This document shows, in pieces, positions 23,418-34,321 of a stretch of 64,000 bases of DNA. The position numbers and the translations under genes were made by a program. Position 1 is the stretch's first letter; the number at the start of each line of letters is the position of its first letter. The stretch comes from Malaya genurostris. Its lineage: Eukaryota; Arthropoda; Insecta; Diptera; Culicidae. The stretch covers positions 125,728,650 to 125,792,649 of the forward strand of contig NC_080570.1 of assembly GCF_030247185.1 (NCBI RefSeq), given 5' to 3'. The notes below the pieces were generated by a model, which worked only from the letters and a program-made list of their open reading frames with translations, searched no databases and was not told the DNA's origin.

Positions 23418-24899
23418 TAGATTTCCAATGTCTTTGGTACTTTATACTCATTTACAAATGTCAACAAAAGGGAGTAATATCTACTCAAATTTTTCGTAAT
23501 ACCCGTTGTATTCAATTTTGGGTAGGTATGGTTTTTACGAAACAGTGTGATTTTTGATTCGATTCTTTAGAGCCACAAGTAAGCGTGCTCATTATCTTGA
23601 CACACAAATAAAAATTCACATTCAAATCACTTGAAAAATCACGTAAAATCGTTCCAAATGTCTAATTGAATATTATATCAAAGACAAATAATAAAGACAT
23701 GTTTGTGCTTACAAATAATAAAAAAAATCTGGTCAGTTCCCGGTACCTTCTGAAATGACCGCACTCACCGCTTGGTGGAGCGCGAGATTAATTGCATTGT
23801 TATCATTTCGACCAAAGTGTGCCATGAAATCTCAATATATACAAATGAGCTAACGTATCGAAAGGGTTCTCACGGTTTGACATTTGCATTATGAATGCGA
23901 TGATGGGAACTCAGCAGTGCAACCAATTTATCACCATTGGTGCCAGTTTCACGGAGGACCGTAGATGTGCGCCAAAAAAAGATCGTGACTGTCATGTCTG
24001 GAAATTCGTTTGTGATTATACGTGACGAAAATGAATGTTATGCGAGCATCCCCTAAAATGAATATCATCAGTTCGTTTACGTGTATTGACAAAACATCAA
24101 ACATGTACGTGTATTCCCGGTGTGAAAAAATCAATTTTGAAAATGGTGAACAGTGAGTCCTTCAAGTGTAAGTAGTTTGAACATTCGCAGGATTTTTTTT
24201 TTGGTTACAATTTTTTACTACAAAGCAAAATGAATTATGATTTTGACTTAAATTTATCTGTCAACTGTGCCCGTTTTGAATGCCTCACAAACCCACACCC
24301 ACTATGTTAACGGTAGCTGGTGGTTTTTACAGCAATTGAACTTCTTTGCCACCTCCGGTGGAACCCTCAACGAGTAAACACGGTGAAAATTTGAGTATTT
24401 CGCGAGAAAAGATTTTCACCCGTACTTTTGCGACTCCACGTTGTCACGTATCGAGATTTTCACTTGTAGTTCAGTGAAAAGAAACGAAAAATAGCTGGCA
24501 ATATAGCCCAACTTGCTGTGCCATCAATCGGAGTCATTTCAAGTGAGGTGACACCACCCAGAAGTGAAGAATAAGAAGAACTTCTATGCAGATTTTCTGA
24601 AATAAATGTTCATGTTTTTATGGTAAAAATCCTAATGATTTATATGAAAATTTTGAAAATCTCCAACCATTATTTAAAATAACAGTTTTCTGGTATCTGA
24701 ACGTGATATGAGTACTACACTACATTTTATATATAAATCAAAATTTTTTTACTGGATTGTGCATCAAACAGCTTTAAAATGGCAGTCCATTAAAACCTAC
24801 GTGAAAAGTAGATTCCGACCGCAACATCTTAGAGCTAAGGCAGTGTGTCTTATTAAATATGTTATAAACAAAGTAGGGCGGGAAATATTCAATTATTTA

Positions 24900-25260
24900 A
24901 TTAAATTTAACTACTCGACACAAAATAACCACTCATGTGTCAGATTTTAACCAAAAGCTAAAATTAATCGCGAAATGGTTCACAGCCTAAGCAAACTCTC
25001 GTGCAATTGCGAATTCAAAAGTGTGACGATTGATTGAACTGTTTGATTGTAGATCATTAGAAATTTTGGTTGCCTTGTTCCACATCAATGGCACGAACAA
25101 AACCCTATGGGGCTGATCCTTGTAGTTTTTGTATTCAAAATTTTGTTGTCCGGCTCTTGCTAAAATGCTCTCAACGTTTTTATCCGGTTTTTGCATTCAA
25201 AAATACTTAAACGGGTCTTCTAAACTAAGATGCACTTATCCGAGTTTTGCTTTCAGCCGA
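24900..25260. repeat. Right arm of a large inverted repeat pair
   Basis: In complement it reads GCAAAACTCGGATAAGTGC, TTTTAGCAAGAGCCGGACAA, TTGATGTGGAAC, then GGCTGTGAACCATTTCGCG and AATCTGACAC. It matches the two blocks at 15640-15880 and 16718-16790. A 69-codon minus frame (24987-25196) lies across it, but I cannot assign it. Confidence 0.7.
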
Positions 25261-25329
25261 CAATGCGACAATGGAAAAAACGGAAAATTTTGAACGATTT
25301 AGAGAGCCGCCTTGAGCTAGTTTTAATTT

Positions 25330-25480
25330 TAATCGCTATCTAACGAGATTAAAAAAAACATCCGAACACAACTATGAAATGAAAACTGCGAAAAAGTTAC
25401 CTCAGAAGCAGGATTCGAACCCATAGCTTTCTCGTAACCGGCAAAATCGTTTTGCCAATTAAACTACACTCTGTGAAGTG
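25330..25480 (-). mobile_element. tRNA-like SINE, copy 1
   Basis: On the minus strand a tRNA-like head reads TGTAGTTTAATTGGCAAAAC (A-box region) and GGGTTCGAATCC (B box). Then come GTAAC-TTTTCGC, TTTCATTTCATAGTTGTGTT and a tail with CGTTAGATAGCGAT. The same order of blocks occurs at 50180-50345. The acceptor stem does not pair well, so this is a retroposed tRNA-derived element and not a working tRNA gene. Confidence 0.6.
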
Positions 25481-25489
25481 TGAAGTGCG

Positions 25490-26180
25490 TTTAAAATTTA
25501 CTAACTTATTTTGAGCGACGATGCAAAAAACGGATAATATTTGACTCAAAACTAATTCCAAATTGAAAAAGTTATGCTAGTGCACGTCCAAGTATACTCA
25601 TTTCCATTTTATTAAATTTTCAATAAAAAGTTTTATGACAATTTCTTTGTTATATTCATGAATATATAAGTAGTATCAGAAGAATATCATAACAGCACTA
25701 GGAGGATTAAAACAATTTCTTTCCGAAAAAAAACAATACTCGAATATCAATTTTTTCTTTAGAAAATCCTTCATTTACAAACTACCTATAGCAATTGAGA
25801 ATCTCCTCTGTGGAATTAATCGAATTATTATTTTTTGTGATATCCCCGTCACCGTATTACCGCTTTGCGTACTAGAAAAATGCACTCCAACTCGTTTAAC
25901 ATGGAAGATATTCAATGGTTCGGTTCTTTTGAGAACCTATCCATTGAAATGCTAAAATCTGTGTTATTGTAATTCGAATCGTGTGTTTTGGATCCGCGGT
26001 TGTGTGTTGGACTATGTTTGAACGAAAGTAAACAAATATGATTTTTCCAATTAAATTTTAATTTTCGAACAATCTCGGTAGAGCGCAGTAACGGGTGTTT
26101 TTTGAGGGTTTATATTTTCAATATGGATTACTCTATTCTCTTGACAGTGTAAAGTAATGTCTCTACGCAGTATTGTTTGG
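25490..26180. other. AT-rich interval, no gene seen
   Basis: I see no coding signal or repeat boundary. The probable start of the following mariner relic lies at about 26090 (AACGGGTGTTTTTTGAGGGT). Confidence 0.45.
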
Positions 26181-26189
26181 CAAATCATC

Positions 26190-26510
26190 ATGAATAGGTT
26201 AACTACAGAACAACGCTTCCAAATCGTGGAATTTTATTTTCAAAATCAGTATTCAATTAAACCTGTTTATAGCGCAAAATTATTTTCAGTGATGAGGTGC
26301 ATTTTTGGTTGAAAGGATACGTAAACAAGCAAAATTGCCGTAGTTGAAGCAATGAGAAACCACACACCGTTCAAGAATTACCAAGTGTTTGTTTCGGTCC
26401 ATGGGCTGATGGAATCATCGATCTTTATTTGTTTAAAAATGAGGAAGGACGACGCGTTACTATGAATGGAAATCGTTATAGAACCATGATCAATGAATTT
26501 TTGTAGCCAT
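26190..26510 (+). pseudogene. Decayed DD41D-like transposase
   Basis: The plus strand reads MNRLTTEQRFQIVEFYFQNQ (N-terminal helix-turn-helix start). After an internal deletion it reads KIIFSDEVHFWLKGYVNKQN (first catalytic block), then a stop and a recognisable NGNRYRTMINEFL segment. The second and third catalytic blocks are missing. It is related to, but clearly older than, the elements at 13278 and 47321. Confidence 0.75.
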
Positions 26511-26742
26511 GAAACCGCGCTTACGAAGTCAATCTATGGATCTAAATAATAATTACTGGTTTGGAATGTGGAAGATGTGGAAACCGTCCGGTTCAGCCCG
26601 GGTGTCCTAGTGTCATGAAACAAAATCTCGCCAAAATAGTAGTTTTTCAGTGTGCCTTTCACTGGGCGATACTTTTTTGCAAATGTTCATGCATTGAAAA
26701 ACAGTATTTAATCTATTTTAAAATTGCAGGAACAAATGACGA

Positions 26743-27144
26743 ATGACAACACCTGTACTGTACTGTACTGTACCTACTCTTTCTGGTTGTTCGTATGAGA
26801 CCAACATTTGGTCATCCATAAAACGACGAAAGATTACAACAGGTTATAAAAACCATTCAATATATGCTGAACTCGCTATCATGAACAAAACCGCCTCGAT
26901 TTTGCGCTTCGTATTCCTGACAATCACATGGCTCTGGAGCACGGGAATAAATTGCACAATGAAACCGCCTGTTAACTTTTTGACCTCTCGATTCGTAAAG
27001 ATTGATCACATTTTGATGTTTCATGGTTTTTGTGCATTATATACCAGCAAGGATTACGAAATCAGAAAGTTTCAATACAAATTGAGAATGGGGTACTTCC
27101 AAAAAGGCTTTCGTTTGAAGGTTTCGCGTCATATTGTATGTGTT
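26743..27144 (+). pseudogene. Open frame interrupted by the LINE; possible host exon
   Basis: An ATG opens a frame of 134 codons that runs into the LINE target site. A second in-frame Met (codon 47) is followed by a hydrophobic stretch (ILRFVFLTITWLW) like a signal peptide, then a basic, aromatic-rich segment. If the LINE and one target copy are removed, the frame continues at 33200 for 24 codons to a TAA at 33272-33274. A possible acceptor (AAAATTGCAG) lies just upstream. I recognise no family, and chance is possible in AT-rich DNA. Confidence 0.25.
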
Positions 27145-27540
27145 CATTCCTTTCGTGACCGTCGTATCGATCGGATGGTAGTTTGCATTAGAGCAGCTGT
27201 GCGTTAATCCATTCTAATCCGTTTCAAGGTCATTTAATATCAGATCTTTTGTTCGTGAGCTTGTGCAGTAGATCAATACAGTATAAACAATAAATACCGT
27301 TAGACAGTGCCGGGTGCTATTGTGTTAAAACAATAAGAACAGTGAACCGACGTTTAGTGTGGTGCCGTGAACCGGTGCTGTGTGCATATTTATTCTCGGA
27401 GGTCGTTGTAACTAACGCTTGGCCTCAGCGGCCGAGTTGCTACGGATCATTAGCTAAGTATAATATTTTTTCCCTTCGTGTCCCTTTATCGTCTTATATT
27501 TTGACTCCCCCTATAATTTGCGCGGAACCTCAACCGCGCT

Positions 27541-28899
27541 ATGGCAAGTCCATTAAATTCTCCCCTGCCCCCCGAAGATAAAATGGAAACAGATTTTAAA
27601 TCTGCCCCAAATAGTAAGACTCACCGGGTTAAACAGTATCCCGAAGAGCCTTCACCCTCGGCCGGCCTTTATGTGGTTTATTTTCGGACCAAAGAGAAGA
27701 ATAAACCGCTTAATATTTTGAAAATATCTAAAGACTTGGAGTCGAAATATACAACATTGAAATTTATTTCAAAAATTCGTCCCGATAAGCTCAGGGTCTC
27801 GTTGACCAGTCTGAAACATGCTAATGAGATCGCTCGAAACGATCACTTTACGCGGGACTACCGCGTTTATATACCAGCTCGCGAAGTCGAGATAGACGGA
27901 GTGATCACGGATCCAAGTCTGACATGCGAGGACATTCTCAAACATGGGGTCGGATGTTTTAAAGATCCCTTGCTTAAGAATGTCAAGATACTGGACTGCA
28001 AACGTTTGCATTCAGTATCGATCGCCGCGGATGGGACAAAGTCTTATCCCCGCTCGGACTCGTATCGGGTGACCTTCTCCGGCTCGGCTTTGCCGAAATT
28101 CGTTCTCCTGGCCAGGGTTCGTCTACCTGTACGACTTTTCGTACCACGGGTAATGAATTGCACTAGTTGTCAACAACTAGGACACACAGCTTCCCATTGT
28201 GGAAATCGGCCCCGCTGCTCGAAGTGTGGAGAGAGTCATGCGGATGGCGTTTGCGACAGAGACATTGAAAAGTGTCTTTACTGTGGGGCGGCCCCGCATG
28301 ACCTCACAGCATGTTCTGCGTATAAATTGCGTGGAGATCATTTGAAACGATCTCTCAAGCAACGATCAAACCGCTCGTTCGCAGAAATGCTGAAAATCGC
28401 CACACCACCTGAACAGAACCCCTACACCTGTTTGTCTGCGGACGATTGCGACTCTGACGATCCTCAAGAAGGTACATCTTCAACTGTCCCTCGTAGTTTT
28501 AGGAAGAGGAAAAATATATCATCTCCTAAACTCCCTAGAAAGGGTTCGAAGATATCTCTTGAAGGCCCTCCAAAAGTAACAGCAGAAGGAAGTGTTGGTA
28601 AAAAAAACGAAAAGAAGAAGCCAAAAGCTCCTAGTTCCGGAGACTTGAAATCGGAGAAAGAATATCCAACACTTCCGGGGACACCCAAAACCCCGAAAGT
28701 CCCCAAGGAACCAGAAAACACATCAAGTGCTGGACTTGTAAAATTCAGTGACATTGTGGACTTTATATTTTCCGTCTTCAACATTTCTGACCCCCTAAAA
28801 GGTATTTTGATGACTTTCCTGCCAAAAGTTAAAATGTTTTTGATGCAGCTGACTGCAAAATGGCCCCTCCTCTCAGCAATCGTTTCCTTCGATGGCTAA
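27541..28899 (+). CDS. LINE ORF1, Gag-like nucleic-acid-binding protein (452 aa)
   Basis: This is the RNA-binding partner of the LINE and should coat the transcript in a ribonucleoprotein. Residues 1-45 are acidic and proline-rich. Residues 45-200 form a conserved region of the PRE_C2HC/RRM-like Gag type. Three zinc knuckles follow at about 205-275: CTSCQQLGHTASHC, CSKCGESHADGVC and CLYCGAAPHDLTAC. The remainder is a basic Ser/Lys/Pro-rich tail with a short hydrophobic C-terminus. The ATG follows the GC-rich 5' region. The frame is intact and its stop overlaps the ORF2 start (ATGGCTAA), which implies coupled or reinitiated translation. Confidence 0.92.
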   Translation: MASPLNSPLPPEDKMETDFKSAPNSKTHRVKQYPEEPSPSAGLYVVYFRTKEKNKPLNILKISKDLESKYTTLKFISKIRPDKLRVSLTSLKHANEIARNDHFTRDYRVYIPAREVEIDGVITDPSLTCEDILKHGVGCFKDPLLKNVKILDCKRLHSVSIAADGTKSYPRSDSYRVTFSGSALPKFVLLARVRLPVRLFVPRVMNCTSCQQLGHTASHCGNRPRCSKCGESHADGVCDRDIEKCLYCGAAPHDLTACSAYKLRGDHLKRSLKQRSNRSFAEMLKIATPPEQNPYTCLSADDCDSDDPQEGTSSTVPRSFRKRKNISSPKLPRKGSKISLEGPPKVTAEGSVGKKNEKKKPKAPSSGDLKSEKEYPTLPGTPKTPKVPKEPENTSSAGLVKFSDIVDFIFSVFNISDPLKGILMTFLPKVKMFLMQLTAKWPLLSAIVSFDG

Positions 28900-31800
28900 T
28901 TTTTCGAACGAGGTCAAGGATTCGATCACTGTTTTACAGTGGAACTGTAGAAGTATCATCCCGAAAATAGATCCTTTTAAATACTTAGTAAATAATCTGA
29001 AATGTGACGCATTTGCATTGTGCGAAACTTGGTTAACTTCTGATGTATCACTAAACTTCCACGATTTTAACATTATTCGCCTGGATCGAGATAATCCCTA
29101 CGGAGGAGTACTTTTGGGGATCAAAAAGTGCTATTCCTTCTTTCGAATTAACCTCCCCTCGATATCAGGTATTGAAGTTGCCGCATGTCATGTCACAATT
29201 AAAGGCAAGGACCTTTGTATTGCTTCCATCTATATTCCCCCTAGAGCCTCAGTTGGGTACCACTGGCTCAGCAGTATCATGCAACTTCTTCCCGCACCGA
29301 CGTTAGTTTTAGGAGACTTTAACTCTCACGGTACGGGATGGGGTTGTCTTCATGATGATAACAGATCAGCTATGATCCATGATATTTGCGACAACTTCAA
29401 TATGACAATCTTGAATACGGGAGAAATGACACGAATTCCCGCACCACCAGCAAGACCAAGTGCGCTGGACTTATCCCTCTGCTCGACATCGCTACGGTTG
29501 GATTGCACGTGGAAGGTAATCCCTGATCCCCACGGTAGCGATCATCTGCCTATCGTAATTTCAATCGCCAGCGGATTAAGACCATCGGAAACAATCAATG
29601 TTTTGTATGACCTCACACGAAATATTGATTGGAAATGCTACGCAATATCGATATCTGAGAAACTAGAAACAACACAAGAACTTCCTCCGGAGGAAGAGTA
29701 TACGTTTATGGCTGGCTTGATTCTCGACACTGCGATTCAAGCTCAGACGAAACGTATACCCGGCGCGAATACTAACATTCGTCCTCCCAACCCGTGGTGG
29801 GACAAAGAGTGCTCATCACTGAACGCGGAAAGATCTTTAGCATTCAAAAAGTTCAGAAAATATGGAACACCTGATAATTATAGAAATTACGCAGCGCTAG
29901 ATAAGCAAATGAAGAACTTAGTTAAAGCAAAGAAACTAGGTTACTGGCGACGGTTTGTTGACGGATTAACAAAAGAAACATCGATGAGCACTCTTTGGAA
30001 CACAGCCCGACGAATGCGCAACCAAAACACAACGAACGAAAGCGAGGAATATTCTAACCGCTGGATATTCGATTTCGCTAAAAAAGTATGTCCTGATTCT
30101 ATTCCGGAACAGAAGATATCCCGCGCCGCGACTTCGAATACAAACGAAACACCGTTTTCGATGGTAGAGTTCTCACTTGCGCTCTTGTCGTGTAACAATA
30201 AGGCCCCGGGGTTAGACAGAATTAAATTCAACTTGTTGAAAAAGCTTCCTGACTCTGCCAAAAGGCGCTTGCTGAATTTGTTTAACAAGTTCCTCGAGGG
30301 TAATATTGTTCCACACGACTGGAGACAAGTGAGAGTTATCGCCATTCAAAAACCTGGGAAACCAGCCTCCGATCACAATTCGTATCGGCCGATTGCTATG
30401 CTTTCCTGTATCCGGAAGTTGTTCGAAAAAATGATTCTCTTCCGTCTAGACAATTGGGTCGAGACTAATGGTTTACTTTCAGATACACAATTCGGCTTCC
30501 GCAGGGATAAAGGAACGAACGATTGTCTTGCGTTGCTCTCAACCGAAATTCAAATGGCATTTGCTCGTAAAGAACAAATGGCATCAGTATTCCTAGATAT
30601 CAAGGGGGCTTTTAATTCAGTTTCTATAAATATCCTATCTAAGAAGCTGCACCAGCATGGTCTTTCGCCGGTTTTGAATACCTTTTTACATAATCTATTG
30701 TCCGAGAAACACATGTATTTTGCACATGGTGATTTGTCGACAATACGATTCAGTTACATGGGTCTTCCTCAGGGCTCATGCTTAAGCCCCCTTTTATATA
30801 ACTTTTACGTAAACAACATTGATGAATGTATCAACACATCTTGCACGCTAAGACAACTTGCCGACGACAGCGTTGTGTCCATTATAGGACCCAAAGCTGC
30901 CGATCTCCAAGGACCATTACAAGATACCCTCGACAACTTGTCGACATGGGCTCTTCAAATGGGTATCGAGTTCTCTACGGAGAAAACTGAGCTGGTCGTA
31001 TTTTCAAGAAAGCGAGAACCAGCACAACTACAGCTTCAACTAGGGGGTGGAACCATAGCTCAGGTCTTCACATTTAAATATCTCGGGGTCTGGTTCGACT
31101 CCAAAGGCACCTGGGGATGTCACATTAGATATCTGAAACAAAAATGCCAGCAGAGAATCAATTTTCTTCGCACAATAACCGGAACTTGGTGGGGTGCAAA
31201 CCCAGGAGACCTGATCAGGCTGTACCAAACAACGATATTGTCCGTAATGGAATATGGATGCTTCTGCTTCCGATCTGCCGCGAACACCCATTTCATTAAA
31301 CTGGAAAGAATTCAGTATCGTTGTTTGCGTATTGCCTTAGGTTGCATGCAGTCGACTCATACGATGAGTCTCGAAGTGCTCGCGGGCGTCTTACCGTTGA
31401 AAACCCGATTCTGGGATCTCTCATATCGATTGCTAATCCGATGCGATATCTTAAATCCGATGGTGATTGAAAACTTCGAAAGGCTTGTCGAGCTCAATTC
31501 TCAGACCCGTTTTATGTCCTTGTATTTTGATTACATGGCTCAGAATATTAATCCTTCTTCGTTTGTTTCCAACCGTGCTCATTTCTTGGATACTACAAAT
31601 TCTACTGCGTTTTTCGACACATCCATGAGAGAAGAAATTCGTGGAATTCCGGACCACGTGCGCCCTCAAGTGGCCCCAAATATTTTTTATAATAAATTTA
31701 GAACAGTCAACTGTGAAAAGATGTTTTACACTGACGGATCAAACATCAACAGGTCCACAGGCTTCGGAATCTTCAATCAGAACATCACCGCTTCGTACAA

Positions 31801-32572
31801 ACTCAGTGATCCGGCTTCAGTCTACGTCGCAGAATTAGCTGCTATTCAGTACACCCTCGAGATCATTGAAACCTTGCCCAAAGACCATTACTTCATTGTC
31901 ACGGACAGTCTAAGCTCAATAGAAGCTCTCCGGGCAATGAAGTCAGGAAAGTATCCCCCATATTTCCTGGGGAAAATACGGGAACATTTGAGAACTTCAT
32001 CTGAACGGTCTTATTTAATATCGTTAGTCTGGGTCCCTTCGCATTGTTCCATTCCGGGCAATGAAAAGGCAGACTCATTGGCTAAGGTGGGCGCATTAGA
32101 AGGTGATATTTATGAAAGACCAATCTGCTTCAATGAATTTTTCAGTATCTCTCGTCAGAAAACTCTCGAAAGTTGGCAAACTTCATGGAGCAATGGCGAA
32201 CTGGGACGATGGCTGCATTCCATTATCCCTAGGGTATCGACGAAACCTTGGTTCAGGGGGATGAACGTGAGTCGTGACTTCATTCGTGTGATGTCTCGGC
32301 TCATGTCAAACCATTACACCTTCAACGCGCACCTCCGGCGTATTGGAGTCGTGGAGAGCGGTCTCTGCGCTTGTGGTGACGGTTATCAGGACATCGAGCA
32401 TGTCGTATGGACGTGTACGGAGTATCGTGACGCCAGGTCTTTATTAAAGGACTCCCTAAGGGCCCGAGGTAGACCACCTGAAGTTCCGGTCCGAGATGTG
32501 TTGGCTAGTCGGGATATCTCTTATATGCTTCTTATATACCAGTACCTCAAACACATTAATATCCAAGTGTAA
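28892..32572 (+). CDS. LINE ORF2: endonuclease, reverse transcriptase, RNase H (1226 aa)
   Basis: This enzyme nicks the target and copies the LINE RNA into DNA by target-primed reverse transcription. The N-terminal apurinic-type endonuclease (about 10-230) shows WNCRS, CETWL, LVLGDFNSHG and HGSDHLPI. The reverse transcriptase (about 470-760) shows YRPIAMLSC, FGFRRDKGTND, VFLDIKGAFNS, GLPQGSCLSPLLYNFYVN and LADDSV as the catalytic pair. RNase H (about 945-1080) keeps FYTDGS, AELAAI, TDSLSS and EKADSLA. A C-terminal Cys/His block (CACGDGYQDIEHVVWTC) closes it. The frame has no stop or shift and its length fits the group. Confidence 0.95.
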   Translation: MANFSNEVKDSITVLQWNCRSIIPKIDPFKYLVNNLKCDAFALCETWLTSDVSLNFHDFNIIRLDRDNPYGGVLLGIKKCYSFFRINLPSISGIEVAACHVTIKGKDLCIASIYIPPRASVGYHWLSSIMQLLPAPTLVLGDFNSHGTGWGCLHDDNRSAMIHDICDNFNMTILNTGEMTRIPAPPARPSALDLSLCSTSLRLDCTWKVIPDPHGSDHLPIVISIASGLRPSETINVLYDLTRNIDWKCYAISISEKLETTQELPPEEEYTFMAGLILDTAIQAQTKRIPGANTNIRPPNPWWDKECSSLNAERSLAFKKFRKYGTPDNYRNYAALDKQMKNLVKAKKLGYWRRFVDGLTKETSMSTLWNTARRMRNQNTTNESEEYSNRWIFDFAKKVCPDSIPEQKISRAATSNTNETPFSMVEFSLALLSCNNKAPGLDRIKFNLLKKLPDSAKRRLLNLFNKFLEGNIVPHDWRQVRVIAIQKPGKPASDHNSYRPIAMLSCIRKLFEKMILFRLDNWVETNGLLSDTQFGFRRDKGTNDCLALLSTEIQMAFARKEQMASVFLDIKGAFNSVSINILSKKLHQHGLSPVLNTFLHNLLSEKHMYFAHGDLSTIRFSYMGLPQGSCLSPLLYNFYVNNIDECINTSCTLRQLADDSVVSIIGPKAADLQGPLQDTLDNLSTWALQMGIEFSTEKTELVVFSRKREPAQLQLQLGGGTIAQVFTFKYLGVWFDSKGTWGCHIRYLKQKCQQRINFLRTITGTWWGANPGDLIRLYQTTILSVMEYGCFCFRSAANTHFIKLERIQYRCLRIALGCMQSTHTMSLEVLAGVLPLKTRFWDLSYRLLIRCDILNPMVIENFERLVELNSQTRFMSLYFDYMAQNINPSSFVSNRAHFLDTTNSTAFFDTSMREEIRGIPDHVRPQVAPNIFYNKFRTVNCEKMFYTDGSNINRSTGFGIFNQNITASYKLSDPASVYVAELAAIQYTLEIIETLPKDHYFIVTDSLSSIEALRAMKSGKYPPYFLGKIREHLRTSSERSYLISLVWVPSHCSIPGNEKADSLAKVGALEGDIYERPICFNEFFSISRQKTLESWQTSWSNGELGRWLHSIIPRVSTKPWFRGMNVSRDFIRVMSRLMSNHYTFNAHLRRIGVVESGLCACGDGYQDIEHVVWTCTEYRDARSLLKDSLRARGRPPEVPVRDVLASRDISYMLLIYQYLKHINIQV

Positions 32573-33274
32573 TCTGTTATACCTCGCTCAGAAAGTATAA
32601 TCTCCACCTACAGGTTCGACACTAACATCCGCCCGATTCTCTCGATCACCGTCCCTGTCCACCATCTTCATTGGAACTAACAAGATCTTTTTTTGTCACT
32701 AACTTTTCGTTCCCCCTTCCCCCGTCTCTTCACCATCTCGATGGCAACTAATTAGATCTCTGTAGTTTTCAGACATTTTGTTTCCATACCCCCTATTTAC
32801 CTCGGTTTCCACAATATTTACTTTTTTTATTTTTTCATCTCTTCGTAACATCACCATCACCGCCTACGGTCCTACGCTCCAGTCGATGACCAGCATGCGG
32901 GCCACCCGCCGGGCCTTCGTAGCCTGGGGGTGTTTCCCGCGGACCCACACGAACTGAAAGGAAGCGGCCATAGATAGCACCAACTGGAAGTCATGCAATA
33001 TTCAATTCACCGACCACTGCCGAACGCCAGCTAAAAGCTTTTTCCAAAAATTCTAGACGACATAATCTAATGATACTATTCTAGTTTTAAGTTAGTCGTT
33101 AATTAAGATTAGGAAATACCCTTGGCATCTTAGAGCTTAAGCAGTGTGCCTGAAAATATATATTATACTATTGAAAAAAAAAAAAATATTGTATGTGTTG
33201 AAAACCATCGGAGTAACAATCACCAAACAGTTGCGCCGCCAAATGGTTGTAAAATAGAGCATAGCATGATCTAA

Positions 33275-34321
33275 CAAATAGCCTATTGCATCCCATATTT
33301 CAGGTACTTCGGGTACTTTTTGATGTCTTTTTTTATTCCAAGCGTGATACAATTAATTGCTTCCTGCGGACGTATCATGTAGCAGGGTGGTGGTGGTCTG
33401 ACCTTTAACTCCAATCAGAGCTAGAATCCCGACGCAATACGTTCAAATCCGTCGATTAGTTCTATCGTTATCAGTTTGTTCGAAGATGTGTAATATAATT
33501 CGGTGCATTAGAAGCCAAACCCGACGAAGTAACGTGATGGGGTTGCGTTCTATTTGAATAAACACGTTTGACGATAACGTTTGTTTGTATGTGTTCAATT
33601 AGTTCAAGTTTCATTCTACGCATTCAAAATTCTATTCAATTCATTCAAAATGCTTTGTGATAACCCGAAATAATTTAAAGGTATTCTAAAAATAGCACTG
33701 CAAATTTTCTGCGTATCACCCAATAATTGCACGCCGTTTCAAAATTAAAGCAAAATCGACATCTCTATTATTTTTCTTTCTTTTACATGATCTGAACTGG
33801 ATCGGTTCCAAGAGTGGGTGCCGAGGTTCATCTAGTTCACTTGCCCTATGGTTACATTATCAGCAATGCTGTGCTTGTTTCTGTTATCATCTTCTTGGAG
33901 GCTGGTGATCGCTTTCCACGATTTGTTTAGGTCAATCTACGACTCATAAAACTTTGGTGATTGTAGCGAACACATTATTTTAAAGATTACTCAGCTTACA
34001 GCGGTTTGCAAGGACCTTGTAGTCAATAGTTTCGTTTCGGATCTAAGAACTAATATCAAATAATTCTGTGAATAGCAATCAGGCAAACAAATTATTACAG
34101 AGACGGAAACAACTATAGCTGCAGGTAGAAAACCTGGTGCTAATTGCAAACGCAGCAAAGGCAAAAATGCAGAAGTACATTTTTTGCTGCTTAGAAAAAT
34201 TATGCTTCTTTTATGTACATCAAAAAAAAATATAGCACTAACTTACGGCATTCGAAAAACAAACAAAGTTGCATACATTTAAAAATGATCTTATTGTCCA
34301 AGTTCAATTTAATCACTACTT
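33275..34321. other. Interval between LINE and Bax inhibitor gene, no gene seen
   Basis: A possible acceptor (TATTTCAG) at about 33303 is followed by a short open stretch, but I cannot support an exon. The remainder is AT-rich and may include the 3' untranslated region of the gene at 34322. Confidence 0.4.

Larger units (their letters stand above)
22098..24515. repeat. 2.4-kb tandem duplication, unit 2
   Basis: This is the second unit, colinear with 19675-22092. It starts with the last 52 bp of the DD37D element (AAACTGAATTTATGGCC to the terminal CCCTGTA), which shows that the duplication arose after that insertion. It ends where unit 1 ends (CCCAACTTG) and then passes into different sequence (CTGTGCCATC). 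The near identity points to a recent event or an assembly artefact. Confidence 0.9.
27145..33185 (+). mobile_element. Full-length I-group LINE (non-LTR retrotransposon), about 6.0 kb
   Basis: A perfect 14-bp duplication, ATATTGTATGTGTT, flanks the element (27131-27144 and 33186-33199). It has a 396-bp 5' untranslated region starting CATTCCTTTCGTGACC, two intact overlapping ORFs, a ~600-bp 3' untranslated region and an A-rich tail. The RNase H domain in ORF2 places it in the I group (I, Loner, Outcast, LOA, R1-like clades). Nothing visible prevents function. A sister copy truncated at its 5' end lies at 52522-53093 and a related tail at 6514-6812. Confidence 0.92.

Noticed and set aside
25400..25475. 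tRNA gene on the minus strand
   Set aside because: The arms are poorly paired, and the head and body match the copy at 50180-50345, so it is a retroposed relic.
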